In this document: piece by piece, positions 9,104-16,510 of the stretch
Numbering within the stretch: position 1 is the first letter of the stretch
Layout: the number at the start of each line of letters is the position of its first letter
Origin: Chitinophagaceae bacterium
GTDB taxonomy: Bacteria; Bacteroidota; Bacteroidia; Chitinophagales; Chitinophagaceae
Direction: 5' to 3'
DNA length: 64,000 bases
Assembly: GCA_019752295.1 (NCBI GenBank)
Contig: JAIEMK010000005.1
Coordinates: forward strand, 62,001 to 126,000
Notes under the pieces: generated by a model
Database searches by the model: none
What the model saw: only the letters and a program-made list of their open reading frames with translations
Told to the model about the DNA's origin: nothing
Translations under genes and position numbers: made by a program

Positions 9104-9867
9104 AGGTCTTTACTTTTAAATCTTTTAGTAGAAATTCCGAGAGGAAGAAAAATCCAAATCAACAGAACGACAAATGATAAACCCATTCCCAATTCTGTTC
9201 CAAAAAAATCTTTAAAGACTGCTCCCGTATAACCCATCAATGCAGAAACGTCCATTTTAAGTAAGATCATGATACGAGCAAGATCTAAAGGGTTAAACAT
9301 ACTGATTGCGATCATTGCTTTTTCTACCGGATAGTCAGCAAACTGAAACAGGATAAACAGTACAAAGCCATCGAAGAGTAAAGCGAAATAAAGCCATAAC
9401 AAAATTGCTACACCAATACCTTTTGCCTTATCTCTTGTTTTTACTGCGGCTAGCATTGCTACGGCAACAAAAATCACAGACAACAAAACACCAATCAGTA
9501 TCATCATCATTCCGGTAATATCTGCCTGATAAATAAAAACTGGTATGCCTGCTCCAATTAAAAATGCCAGTACCATGGATATGCTAAGTCCAAAAAATAA
9601 GCTCATCCAGATTGTTTTTCGTTTTAGCGGTTGACTAACCAAGAGTTCAATAAATTCTGCACTATTATACACATAAATAGTTGAGAATACAATGCTCACA
9701 AGTGGTACAATAATCAAAATGATATTCAAAAGTCCGAGTAACCCTTTGGCTGAGTTGTCTTCTAAACCAAAGATACTGAACGACAATACCATCAGAAATA
9801 AAGTATATGCCATCATAATTCTGTTGCGGAGAATATCGATAACTACATATTTAATAACTTTCTTCAT
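9100..9867 (-). CDS. nosY: NosY-like ABC transporter permease
   Basis: The 255-residue integral membrane protein has about six hydrophobic segments and the ABC-2 type layout of NosY, including the conserved 'EFIELLVSQPLKRKTIW' stretch after the second segment. With NosF it forms the transporter that, together with NosD, supplies a sulfur species or other component needed to assemble the CuZ cluster of nitrous oxide reductase in the periplasm. It lies 3 bp downstream of nosF and overlaps the following hemoglobin gene by 4 bp. The assignment rests on gene order nosD-nosF-nosY together with the motif. Confidence 0.87.
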   Translation of the reverse strand: MKKVIKYVVIDILRNRIMMAYTLFLMVLSFSIFGLEDNSAKGLLGLLNIILIIVPLVSIVFSTIYVYNSAEFIELLVSQPLKRKTIWMSLFFGLSISMVLAFLIGAGIPVFIYQADITGMMMILIGVLLSVIFVAVAMLAAVKTRDKAKGIGVAILLWLYFALLFDGFVLFILFQFADYPVEKAMIAISMFNPLDLARIMILLKMDVSALMGYTGAVFKDFFGTELGMGLSFVVLLIWIFLPLGISTKRFKSKDL

Positions 9868-9870
9868 TTT

Positions 9871-10581
9871 CTATTTGTTTTGCATTACCTGAGCAATTGC
9901 CTTAGCCAATTTAACTTGTCCGGTATCAATTGAAAGTTGCTCAATCGTTTTATGAAAACACAAGCAGCCATCCTGCATATAAATTACTTGCGTTACAAGA
10001 TCATCCAACTCGCTCAAAACGTGTGAAGTAATTAAAATCAGTTTGCCTTTCTGTTTTTCGGAAATGATTTTTTCTTTTAGGATTTCAGACGAAACCGGGT
10101 CCAACCCTGCGGTTGGCTCATCCAGTATCAGCAATTCTGGATTAAACAGAAATGCCAGTGCTGCACTCACTTTTTGTCTGGTACCTCCCGACAGCGTGCG
10201 CATTCTCTTATTCATCAGTGGTTGAAGGCCAAAAGAAATAATCAGGTCTTCGTCCAGCAGATTTTTATTTTGTTTTCCTCTAATATCTTTCATCATATCC
10301 AATACCTGGCCAATCGTCATATTATCGGGATACCTTCCGATCTGCGGCATATATCCAATTCTTGATCGATACTCCCAGTGATTTTTGATATTACAACCAT
10401 TCACCGTTATAAAACCGCTATCGCATACTACCATTCCTAAAATGGTTTTGATAAAAGTAGTTTTGCCACTTCCATTAGGTCCGATAAGCGCAATGCATTC
10501 GCCTTTATTGCAGGTTACTGAGAAATCATTCAATGCAGTTAGGCTGCCGAATTTTTTAGAAACATTTGTAGCAATAATCAT
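9871..10581 (-). CDS. nosF: NosF-like ABC transporter ATPase
   Basis: The 236-residue ABC ATPase has Walker A 'GPNGSGKTT' (about residues 34-42), signature 'LSGGTRQKVSAALAF', Walker B 'LLILDEPTAGLD' and the H-loop 'LITSHVLSELDDL'. It is the nucleotide-binding partner of NosY and powers export of a component for NosZ maturation. Its ATG overlaps the TGA of nosD (ATGA at 10578-10581), so the genes are translationally coupled. The length is slightly shorter than the usual 300 residues of proteobacterial NosF but normal for Bacteroidota clusters. Confidence 0.9.
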   Translation of the reverse strand: MIIATNVSKKFGSLTALNDFSVTCNKGECIALIGPNGSGKTTFIKTILGMVVCDSGFITVNGCNIKNHWEYRSRIGYMPQIGRYPDNMTIGQVLDMMKDIRGKQNKNLLDEDLIISFGLQPLMNKRMRTLSGGTRQKVSAALAFLFNPELLILDEPTAGLDPVSSEILKEKIISEKQKGKLILITSHVLSELDDLVTQVIYMQDGCLCFHKTIEQLSIDTGQVKLAKAIAQVMQNK

Positions 10582-11813
10582 AGCCTTAAGGGTTTCATGA
10601 GAGGAAAAGCGTCTTTGAAATTTTCGGGAGTCAGAGAAGGAAGAACTTTTTCGGTTTTATCGAGTAGCGAAGTGATAAAGCTTCTGAACAAAATCATCAC
10701 CGGTGGATTTTTTTCTACAATCACCGAATACATGCTAACTGGCCGGTAGGGAACATCTCCAATATGATCCCTGTTTAGATCGTACCCCTCATATTTGTCC
10801 CAATAATTACCATTAAAAGTATTCAGCACCAGGCTTCCATTGGTAGCCATATCGAAAGTATTGTTGATAAAATTATTTCCAGTAACAGTTATGTCCATAC
10901 AGCTCGCCTGAATTTTCATTGCCCAGCCATTGCGTTCAAAAACGTTTCCATTCATTTGTATTCTACTGGTGCCCTCCATATAAATTCCAACCGTATTTTT
11001 TACAAAACGATTGTGTTCAATATATCCATCAGAAATTTCTTTTAGAAGAATCCCATAAGAACCATCTCCCCAGTTTTCCTCGAAATAATTGTGAATCATT
11101 TTTACGTCGTGCGAGAACATTACAGAAACTCCCGCCCCATTATTTTTAAAAATATTTGCGATATAGGAATCGTTACTGGAGAACATAAAATGCAATCCGT
11201 AACGCAAGTTTTTTTCAGAGTCGTTTCTCCAGATAATCGAGTTCGTAACAAATTCAAAATAAATCCCGTCACGGTGCCCGGTAATTTCATTTGCGATGAT
11301 CCGCATACTATCGCTCTTCCAGCAGTGAATACCATTTCCGCTCTGTTGCTCTTCTTTTTGGGAAGCGGTTAGTTTGTTTTTTTCGATGGTACAATTTGTG
11401 CCGTATTGCGAATAAATTCCAAAAAAAGTATTTTCAAGTATATTCTCTCTAATCACCACATCGCGGCAATTATATATTTTAATCCCTGCAAAGTCCTCCA
11501 TACTGGAGATGCCTGACTGTATAATCTTACAACCTTTAACAGTAACTCCCGAAGATTTGATCGAAATTACCTCGTACCGATATTCGCCATCCAAAACAGG
11601 GTAATCAATTCCGATAAGCGTAATTGGTTTATCGAGCACAATATTTTTTTCTCGATAAATACCGCTATATACCATGACGGTATCGCCTTTTCTTGCCTGG
11701 GTAATTGCTGTTTTGATGGTGATAAATTGTTTTCCTTTTCCCACTGGCAATACCCTTGCCTGCAATGAACTCAAAAGAAAAAGTTGAATTAATATGCAAA
11801 ACAATTTGTTCAT
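10578..11813 (-). CDS. nosD: NosD, periplasmic NosZ maturation factor
   Basis: The 411-residue protein has a Sec signal peptide (about 1-19, ending 'LQARVLP') and a right-handed parallel beta-helix of NosD/CASH type: repeated 'GI..Y..N..I..N' rungs such as 'GIYSQYGTNCTIEKN', 'GIHCWKSDSMRIIAN' and 'GIYMEGTSRIQMNGN'. The C-terminal 'GNYWDKYEGYDLNRDHIGDVPY' motif is typical of NosD. It acts in the periplasm with the NosFY transporter to build the copper-sulfur CuZ site. It is coupled to nosF downstream and begins immediately after the stop of the NosL fusion gene. Confidence 0.93.
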   Translation of the reverse strand: MNKLFCILIQLFLLSSLQARVLPVGKGKQFITIKTAITQARKGDTVMVYSGIYREKNIVLDKPITLIGIDYPVLDGEYRYEVISIKSSGVTVKGCKIIQSGISSMEDFAGIKIYNCRDVVIRENILENTFFGIYSQYGTNCTIEKNKLTASQKEEQQSGNGIHCWKSDSMRIIANEITGHRDGIYFEFVTNSIIWRNDSEKNLRYGLHFMFSSNDSYIANIFKNNGAGVSVMFSHDVKMIHNYFEENWGDGSYGILLKEISDGYIEHNRFVKNTVGIYMEGTSRIQMNGNVFERNGWAMKIQASCMDITVTGNNFINNTFDMATNGSLVLNTFNGNYWDKYEGYDLNRDHIGDVPYRPVSMYSVIVEKNPPVMILFRSFITSLLDKTEKVLPSLTPENFKDAFPLMKPLRL

Positions 11814-12830
11814 TTATTTTACAATTTCAGTCCAGCGAATCTCATTTCCGGGAAACTGTTCCTTAATTTTTTTAATACTGTCGATTCCGTTTGATGCAGC
11901 TAAATCTCCGCCCATTGGCCCATGCAAATGATTACTCTGCCAGATCAACGCTTTCTTCACGTTCAATAATTCATGATTCCCCGTAAAATTGGTGATGTAG
12001 ATATTGCTAATTTCAGATTCGTTCAGGTCCTTTGTTTTAAGATAGGCAAGTAAGCAATAGCTATCATCAAATTTGTATACCCTTCCCTTTCTGGTTGTAA
12101 TTTCTGCGCCGAACCGCAAATCGCTGATTGTCATCTTACAGGAATAACAATTATCCGTTCCATATTTAATGGATTCAGGTGCACTATTGCAAGATGAAAA
12201 AGCCGTACAGATCCCCACTAATAAGCCGGTTGTAATGCTGTACACCCGCATTTTTCTACTCCGCCTAATTGTTAGCCAAACAGCAACAAGCGTAAATAAA
12301 CCTACCGCAATAAATATCCAGCCACCAATATCTGGAATGGAGTAGGCCCCAAAATTCAATAATTGCTTAAACCCTATCAAAGGAGGTTGATAACTCATAC
12401 CGGGAACAATAATTGCTGCATCCGGATTCAGATCGTGTCCATAGTTATACTCCCATTTCCAAAAATCTACCATCGCTACAATACCGAAGCTGATAAAGAA
12501 AATACAAAAAGCATACAACAGTTTTCGTTTATTTATGATTGCAACTAAAATTGCAAAAGTGGCATAAAAGAGAATGATATAAGGCAAGATGGTAAACTCT
12601 ATAAAATCAACTGCGTGAATCGTTTTCATGCCAATATAATGATTCAATCCGTTGATGATATCAACGTTTCCGCCAATTTTATTTGCGTAGATGAGCATGA
12701 TAAGCCCTTCTGGATATTGTGGGGCAGCCAATTCAATACGCCACATCGGAACAAATATTACTGCAACTAAAGCAGCAGAACAAAGAATCATTATTATTCT
12801 TACAAAGCCAGTCAGGCGATTCTTATTCAT
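11814..12830 (-). CDS. nosL: Membrane domain fused to NosL copper chaperone
   Basis: This 338-residue protein joins two parts. Residues 1-200 have about five transmembrane segments with conserved stretches such as 'PQYPEGLIMLIYANKIGG', 'GLNHYIGMKTI' and 'VDFWKWEYNYGHDLNPDAAI'. Residues about 205-338 are NosL: an internal lipobox-like 'FSSCNSAP' followed by 'YSCKMTISDLRFGAEI' (copper-binding Cys-x-x-Cys-x-Met region) and 'YKFDDSYCLLAYL'. NosL delivers copper to NosZ. Separate NosL is usually a lipoprotein, so the internal lipobox suggests a fusion of formerly separate proteins or a cleaved precursor. Bacteroidota nos clusters often have this membrane protein beside nosL. Leader A lies just upstream. 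Confidence 0.85.
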   Translation of the reverse strand: MNKNRLTGFVRIIMILCSAALVAVIFVPMWRIELAAPQYPEGLIMLIYANKIGGNVDIINGLNHYIGMKTIHAVDFIEFTILPYIILFYATFAILVAIINKRKLLYAFCIFFISFGIVAMVDFWKWEYNYGHDLNPDAAIIVPGMSYQPPLIGFKQLLNFGAYSIPDIGGWIFIAVGLFTLVAVWLTIRRSRKMRVYSITTGLLVGICTAFSSCNSAPESIKYGTDNCYSCKMTISDLRFGAEITTRKGRVYKFDDSYCLLAYLKTKDLNESEISNIYITNFTGNHELLNVKKALIWQSNHLHGPMGGDLAASNGIDSIKKIKEQFPGNEIRWTEIVK

Positions 12831-12841
12831 GTGTTTATTAT

Positions 12842-12921
12842 TTGATTTTGGTCCCGAGTGCTCGGGATTCGCTAAAAAACATTTCGGTTGGTATCAAATT
12901 TTCGTTATGCTCATTTCATAA
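12842..12921 (-). repeat. Leader repeat copy A, upstream of the nosL fusion gene
   Basis: Copy A runs from the block TTGATTTTG at 12842 through the hairpin TCCCGAGTGCTCGGGA (12852-12867) and the conserved GATTCGC, CATTTCGGTTGGTATCAAAT and TTATGCTCATTTCAT blocks. The hairpin ends 21 nt from the start codon at 12830. The element lies between the nosZ terminator and the nosL gene, so it should contain that gene's promoter. The AAAATTTG block on the sense strand may act as a -7 element (Bacteroidota consensus TAnnTTTG). Confidence 0.75.
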
Positions 12922-12949
12922 TATATCTTTTCAATTTCAGAAGAATAAA

Positions 12950-12979
12950 ACCGGAACAGGATTTTACTCCTGCTCCGGT
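12950..12979 (-). terminator. Rho-independent terminator after nosZ
   Basis: A 12-bp stem with one mismatch (ACCGGAACAGGA / TCCTGCTCCGGT) and a 6-nt loop lies just past the nosZ stop codon. On the minus strand it is followed by TTTTATT. It separates nosZ from the nosL-nosDFY-hemoglobin transcript. Confidence 0.8.
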
Positions 12980-12993
12980 AAAAACACCAGTCC

Positions 12994-15006
12994 TTATTTT
13001 TTATCTCCTGTTGCCGGTGCTGTGGCAGCTTCTGCAGGAGGAAGATTTTTTCCGGTACTAAACAACAAAGGCACAGTACTACCTACTGGAGAAACCCTCA
13101 GATAGCCCTGCATTTCCTGATGTAAAGCACTACAGAAATCGGTACAATAGAATGGGAACATCCCTGGTTTTTCAGCCACCCATTTCAGTGTCTGTGTTTC
13201 ACCAGGCATGATTAGTAATTCTGCATTGTTTGCTCCTTTAATAGCAAACCCATGCGGCACATCCCAATCCTGCTCCAGATTTGTTACGTGGAAGTAAACT
13301 TCGTCACCCGCTCTGATTCCTTCAATATTATCAGGAGAAAAGTGAGAGCGAATACATGTCATGTAGATATCTACTTTATTACCACTTCGAACAACTTTTG
13401 TGGTACCCTCTCCTTTCGATACATATGGGTTTGCATTGTCTTCTATTTTAAAGAATTTCACAGAATTACCCTTAATTAAATCTGCACTAACTGCCTGTGC
13501 ATAGTGTGGCTCTCCAATAGTTGGGAAGTCGAGTATCAACTGCATTTTATCGCCACTGATATCGAAAAGTTGTGCGCTTTGTGCAAGTTCAGGGCCAGTT
13601 GGCAAGTATCTGTCTTTTGTAATTTTGTTATATGCAATCAAATATTTTGCATTTGGTTTCTTTGTATCGCCACCGGGAATACACAAGTGTCCAACTGAGT
13701 AATAAGTAGGCACACGATCAACTACTTTCAGATCCTGAATATTCCATTTTACTACTTCTGAAGAAACAAAGAATGTAGTATAAGCAAATCCTTTGCCATC
13801 GAATTCTGTATGCAAAGGTCCGAGTCCTGGTTTTTTTACTTCACCATAGAGCGCAGATTCATATTTGATTACAGGAATTCCATCATACTCACCTGCATAG
13901 TCTTTTGCAGTTATAGCTTTCTGAATTTTATCAAAACTAAACACCGGAATTAACGCTGCAAGTTTTCCACTTCCCACAATATATTCTCCTGTTGGGTCTA
14001 CATCACAACCGTGCGGAGATTTTGGGCAAGGAATAAAATAACACAAGTCTTTAAAATCTTTTGCATCCAATACGGTTACTTCTGTTTTAATAGTAGAAGT
14101 TGCGCTATGTGTTTTGTCGCTATAAGTATTGTGCGCATATTTAACCGATTGTTTTCTTCCTTTACCTGCTTTAATATATTCTTCTGCTTTCTTCCAGTTA
14201 ACCGCCATGATAAAATCTTTATCACGTTGAGAAGCATTCACTTCAAGCAAAGTGTTTGCCTGCTCTGTATTATAACATGAGAAGAAGAACCATCCGGTAG
14301 ATTTTCCTTTGCCTGAATGACTCAGATCGAAATTAACCCCGGGACATTGAATCTGGAAAGCAATATCCATATTCCCGTCTTCTTTACTTACGCTAATAAA
14401 ACTGATAGTTCCTTTAAAATTCTTTTTATAAGAATTAATCGGCACATCCCCATTCACATTATCGGGAGGAACACTAAAACGTGTACCCGCCACTACGTAT
14501 TCTGTATTCTCTGTAATAAATGGTGAAGAGTGGTTACCCGAACTATTGGGCAATTCAATGATTTCGGCTGTTCTAAAAGTTTTTAAATCAATCCTTGCAA
14601 CACGAGGCGTATTATTGGCATTGCCAAATACCCACCTGCCATCGATTTCTCCATTGGTCTGTGATAATTCAGTATGGTGTAAATCATCCCAAGGAACAAT
14701 TCCATGTGATGTATTTAGCATCGGCTTGGTTTCTTCGCTATATCCCCATCCCTTTTCCGGATCTACTGAAAATACAGGAATCACTCGCAATAATCTGCCT
14801 GATGGCAATCCATAAACACTCATTTGTCCACTAAATCCACCGGAAACAAAATTGTAAAACTGATCGTATTTACCGGGTGCCACATAGGCTTTTGCAGCGG
14901 CATCCGAACTAATAGCATCTCCTACATTTTTAGGTTTGCAGGCAATAAAGCCAAGGCTAACACCTAGGGCTACTGCAGCGATTAACTTGATTTGATTATG
15001 TTTCAT
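12994..15006 (-). CDS. nosZ: Nitrous oxide reductase, clade II (Sec-exported)
   Basis: The 670-residue protein is periplasmic nitrous-oxide reductase (N2O to N2). Its N-terminus 'MKHNQIKLIAAVALGVSLG' ends in a lipobox-like 'FIAC' and has no twin-arginine motif, as in clade II enzymes. The N-terminal beta-propeller has 'DDLHH' and 'HGCDVDPTGEY' histidine motifs for the tetranuclear CuZ centre. The C-terminal cupredoxin domain has a CuA site with Cys621, Cys625, His629 and Met632 in 'CTDFCSALHQEM'. The gene follows the cytochrome c gene and has its own leader B and terminator, so it may be a single-gene transcript. Confidence 0.96.
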   Translation of the reverse strand: MKHNQIKLIAAVALGVSLGFIACKPKNVGDAISSDAAAKAYVAPGKYDQFYNFVSGGFSGQMSVYGLPSGRLLRVIPVFSVDPEKGWGYSEETKPMLNTSHGIVPWDDLHHTELSQTNGEIDGRWVFGNANNTPRVARIDLKTFRTAEIIELPNSSGNHSSPFITENTEYVVAGTRFSVPPDNVNGDVPINSYKKNFKGTISFISVSKEDGNMDIAFQIQCPGVNFDLSHSGKGKSTGWFFFSCYNTEQANTLLEVNASQRDKDFIMAVNWKKAEEYIKAGKGRKQSVKYAHNTYSDKTHSATSTIKTEVTVLDAKDFKDLCYFIPCPKSPHGCDVDPTGEYIVGSGKLAALIPVFSFDKIQKAITAKDYAGEYDGIPVIKYESALYGEVKKPGLGPLHTEFDGKGFAYTTFFVSSEVVKWNIQDLKVVDRVPTYYSVGHLCIPGGDTKKPNAKYLIAYNKITKDRYLPTGPELAQSAQLFDISGDKMQLILDFPTIGEPHYAQAVSADLIKGNSVKFFKIEDNANPYVSKGEGTTKVVRSGNKVDIYMTCIRSHFSPDNIEGIRAGDEVYFHVTNLEQDWDVPHGFAIKGANNAELLIMPGETQTLKWVAEKPGMFPFYCTDFCSALHQEMQGYLRVSPVGSTVPLLFSTGKNLPPAEAATAPATGDKK

Positions 15007-15010
15007 TTTT

Positions 15011-15090
15011 ATTGATTTTGGTCCCGAGTGCTCGGGATTAGCTAATTAACATTTCGGTTGGTTCAAATTTTTGTTATGCTCATTTCATTT
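15011..15090 (-). repeat. Leader repeat copy B, upstream of nosZ
   Basis: Copy B has the same blocks as copy A, with hairpin TCCCGAGTGCTCGGGA at 15022-15037, 15 nt from the nosZ start codon. It differs by a 1-nt deletion in the GTTGGT-CAAAT block. It lies in the 123-bp gap between the cytochrome c gene and nosZ. Confidence 0.75.
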
Positions 15091-15129
15091 TATATTGTTT
15101 TAAAATGATTAGCATAGCGCTCCAAATAA

Positions 15130-15603
15130 TTATTTTATACCATCATTCCTTCTCATGAACTCAAGCAATGACCTTGCATCGTTATCTGCCAGATTCTGAT
15201 TGGGCATACGCACCAAACAAATTTCGAGTTGAGCCTGCGCCTTGGGGTCCTTGTTGATCATCTCGTCAGTATTGGTGATAAAGTTCATAATCCAGGGCGC
15301 CTGATGTCGTGATGTAACACCTTTCCAACCCGGTCCAACAAGTTTCTCCTCGGTGGTTTTGTGGCAACTACTGCATTTAACCGCATAAATTTTTCCACCT
15401 GCTTCGGCCATCGGAGCATTGAGCGTAGCCCCTACTTCTACAGATTTGAATTTACCTTCCCCCCTGTTTGGGTCGTACGACGGATTTCCGCCAGCAGATT
15501 CAGCTTCAGATTTTTCGTGGTTGGCGGTCTTTTCACCTGAATTTCCTCCACCACAAGCGGCCGCAAATAAGGCCAGTAGTCCGATAATCATCAATTTTTT
15601 CAT
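15130..15603 (-). CDS. Mono-heme cytochrome c lipoprotein of the nos cluster
   Basis: Translation from the ATG at 15601-15603 gives 157 residues starting 'MKKLMIIGLLALFAAACGGG', a lipoprotein signal with lipobox 'FAAAC'. A longer reading frame opens 34 codons upstream but would translate leader E, so it is rejected. A linker rich in Ser/Glu/Gly is followed by one class I cytochrome c domain with 'CSSCH' heme attachment and a distal Met in 'RMPNQNLADNDARSLLEFM'. It probably carries electrons to NosZ in the periplasm. It is the first gene of the nos cluster and adjoins the divergent Crp/Fnr gene. Confidence 0.88.
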   Translation of the reverse strand: MKKLMIIGLLALFAAACGGGNSGEKTANHEKSEAESAGGNPSYDPNRGEGKFKSVEVGATLNAPMAEAGGKIYAVKCSSCHKTTEEKLVGPGWKGVTSRHQAPWIMNFITNTDEMINKDPKAQAQLEICLVRMPNQNLADNDARSLLEFMRRNDGIK

Positions 15604-15615
15604 TTGCTTATTTTT

Positions 15616-15677
15616 ATTGTTTTTAATTGCCAAATGGAATTCGCCTTTAATCATTTCTGTTGGTATCACTATTTTTA
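15616..15677 (-). repeat. Leader repeat copy E (degenerate), upstream of the cytochrome c gene
   Basis: This copy keeps ATTGTTTTTAATTG, GGAATTCGCCTTTAA, TCATTTCTGTTGGTATCA and ATTTTTAG blocks in the same order as copies A-D. In place of the CCCGAG hairpin it has another imperfect inverted repeat, AATTGCCAAATGGAATT (15625-15641). It starts about 12 nt before the ATG at 15603. Confidence 0.6.
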
Positions 15678-15780
15678 GTTTTAAATGACCCTGCAAACCT
15701 ATCAATAGCGAAAACCTTTAAATATGCGTAGAATCATAAAATTGGAATTGATTAAACTTTTTTTTAGATTGTACTACTAA

Positions 15781-15798
15781 AAATGACTTTAATCATTT
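15781..15798. promoter_or_regulatory. FNR/Crp-like palindrome AAATGA-N6-TCATTT
   Basis: AAATGACTTTAATCATTT has perfect 6-bp half sites and lies in the divergent gap between the cytochrome c gene (start 15603, minus) and the Crp/Fnr gene (start 15854, plus). It is 56 bp upstream of the latter. Its core ATGAC-N4-ATCAT resembles an FNR box with ATGAT in place of TTGAT. Confidence 0.5.
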
Positions 15799-15853
15799 CC
15801 AGCCCCCTAGTTTTCTTCTAGTTTCACGATGCATTTAATTTGAACAGTAACAC

Positions 15854-16450
15854 ATGATAATAGACACCAACACATTATTAGCCTGGGGTGCGAGTTTTAA
15901 AAAAGTGCCTGCAGGAGATATTATCTTTAAAGAAGGATCAACTTGTCAGTTCTATCACCAGTTGGTAAGTGGAAGTGTTCGCTGGGCAAATATCAATGAC
16001 GAAGGAAAAGAAATATTGCAGGTGATGTTAGAACCTGGGGAATGTTTCGGCGAAATGCCACTGTTTGATGATGGTGTATTTGCTGCTACCAGCATTGCTC
16101 AGGAAGATTCTATTATCATTCGATTAAATAAAACTACTTTCCACAAATTATTAAGAGAAAATCCCGACATCCATTTTGAATTCAGCAGGCTTCTTTCTCA
16201 ACGCTTGCGTTTTAAATTTATGATCGTAAAAGAATTAGCGAATCACGATCCAGAACATAGCATCAGCAGTTTGTTCTCGTATTTTAAAGAATCAGAAAAA
16301 AATATCTGCACCAAATGCAATCGCGTTAAACTTACAAGGCAACAAATAGCCGACATGACTGGACTGCGAGTTGAAACGGTAATTCGAGCTATCCGGAATA
16401 TGCACAAAAAAGGAGAAGTGCTTGTAGAAAAGGGTAAGGTTTATTGCTAG
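15854..16450 (+). CDS. Crp/Fnr-family transcriptional regulator
   Basis: The 198-residue protein has a cyclic-nucleotide-binding-type beta-roll (about 15-115, 'GDIIFKEGSTCQFYHQLVSG', 'PGECFGEMPLFDDG'), a dimer helix (about 115-140) and a C-terminal winged HTH with recognition helix in 'LTRQQIADMTGLRVETVIRAI'. It lacks the N-terminal Cys cluster of classical FNR but has a Cys152-x-x-Cys155 pair just before the HTH, plus Cys31, Cys64 and Cys198. Its position divergent from the nos genes makes it the likely anaerobic or NO-responsive activator of N2O reduction. A palindrome lies 56 bp upstream and another directly behind its stop codon, suggesting autoregulation and control of its neighbours. 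Confidence 0.88.
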   Translation: MIIDTNTLLAWGASFKKVPAGDIIFKEGSTCQFYHQLVSGSVRWANINDEGKEILQVMLEPGECFGEMPLFDDGVFAATSIAQEDSIIIRLNKTTFHKLLRENPDIHFEFSRLLSQRLRFKFMIVKELANHDPEHSISSLFSYFKESEKNICTKCNRVKLTRQQIADMTGLRVETVIRAIRNMHKKGEVLVEKGKVYC

Positions 16451-16468
16451 TTATGATTCAGATCATAA
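16451..16468. promoter_or_regulatory. FNR/Crp-like palindrome TTATGA-N6-TCATAA
   Basis: TTATGATTCAGATCATAA abuts the stop codon of the Crp/Fnr gene and lies 43 bp before the start of the membrane-protein gene at 16511. Half sites are perfect and identical to those at 7988-8005. The core ATGAT-N4-ATCAT is one base per half site away from a classical FNR box. Confidence 0.55.
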
Positions 16469-16510
16469 TTTTCAGGTGTTTGTTTCAATTATTTTGCTGC
16501 AAAAGGACCA

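Noticed and set aside
15604..15705. Upstream 34-codon extension of the nos cytochrome c
   Set aside because: The extension is translated leader E; the lipoprotein signal begins at the ATG at 15603.
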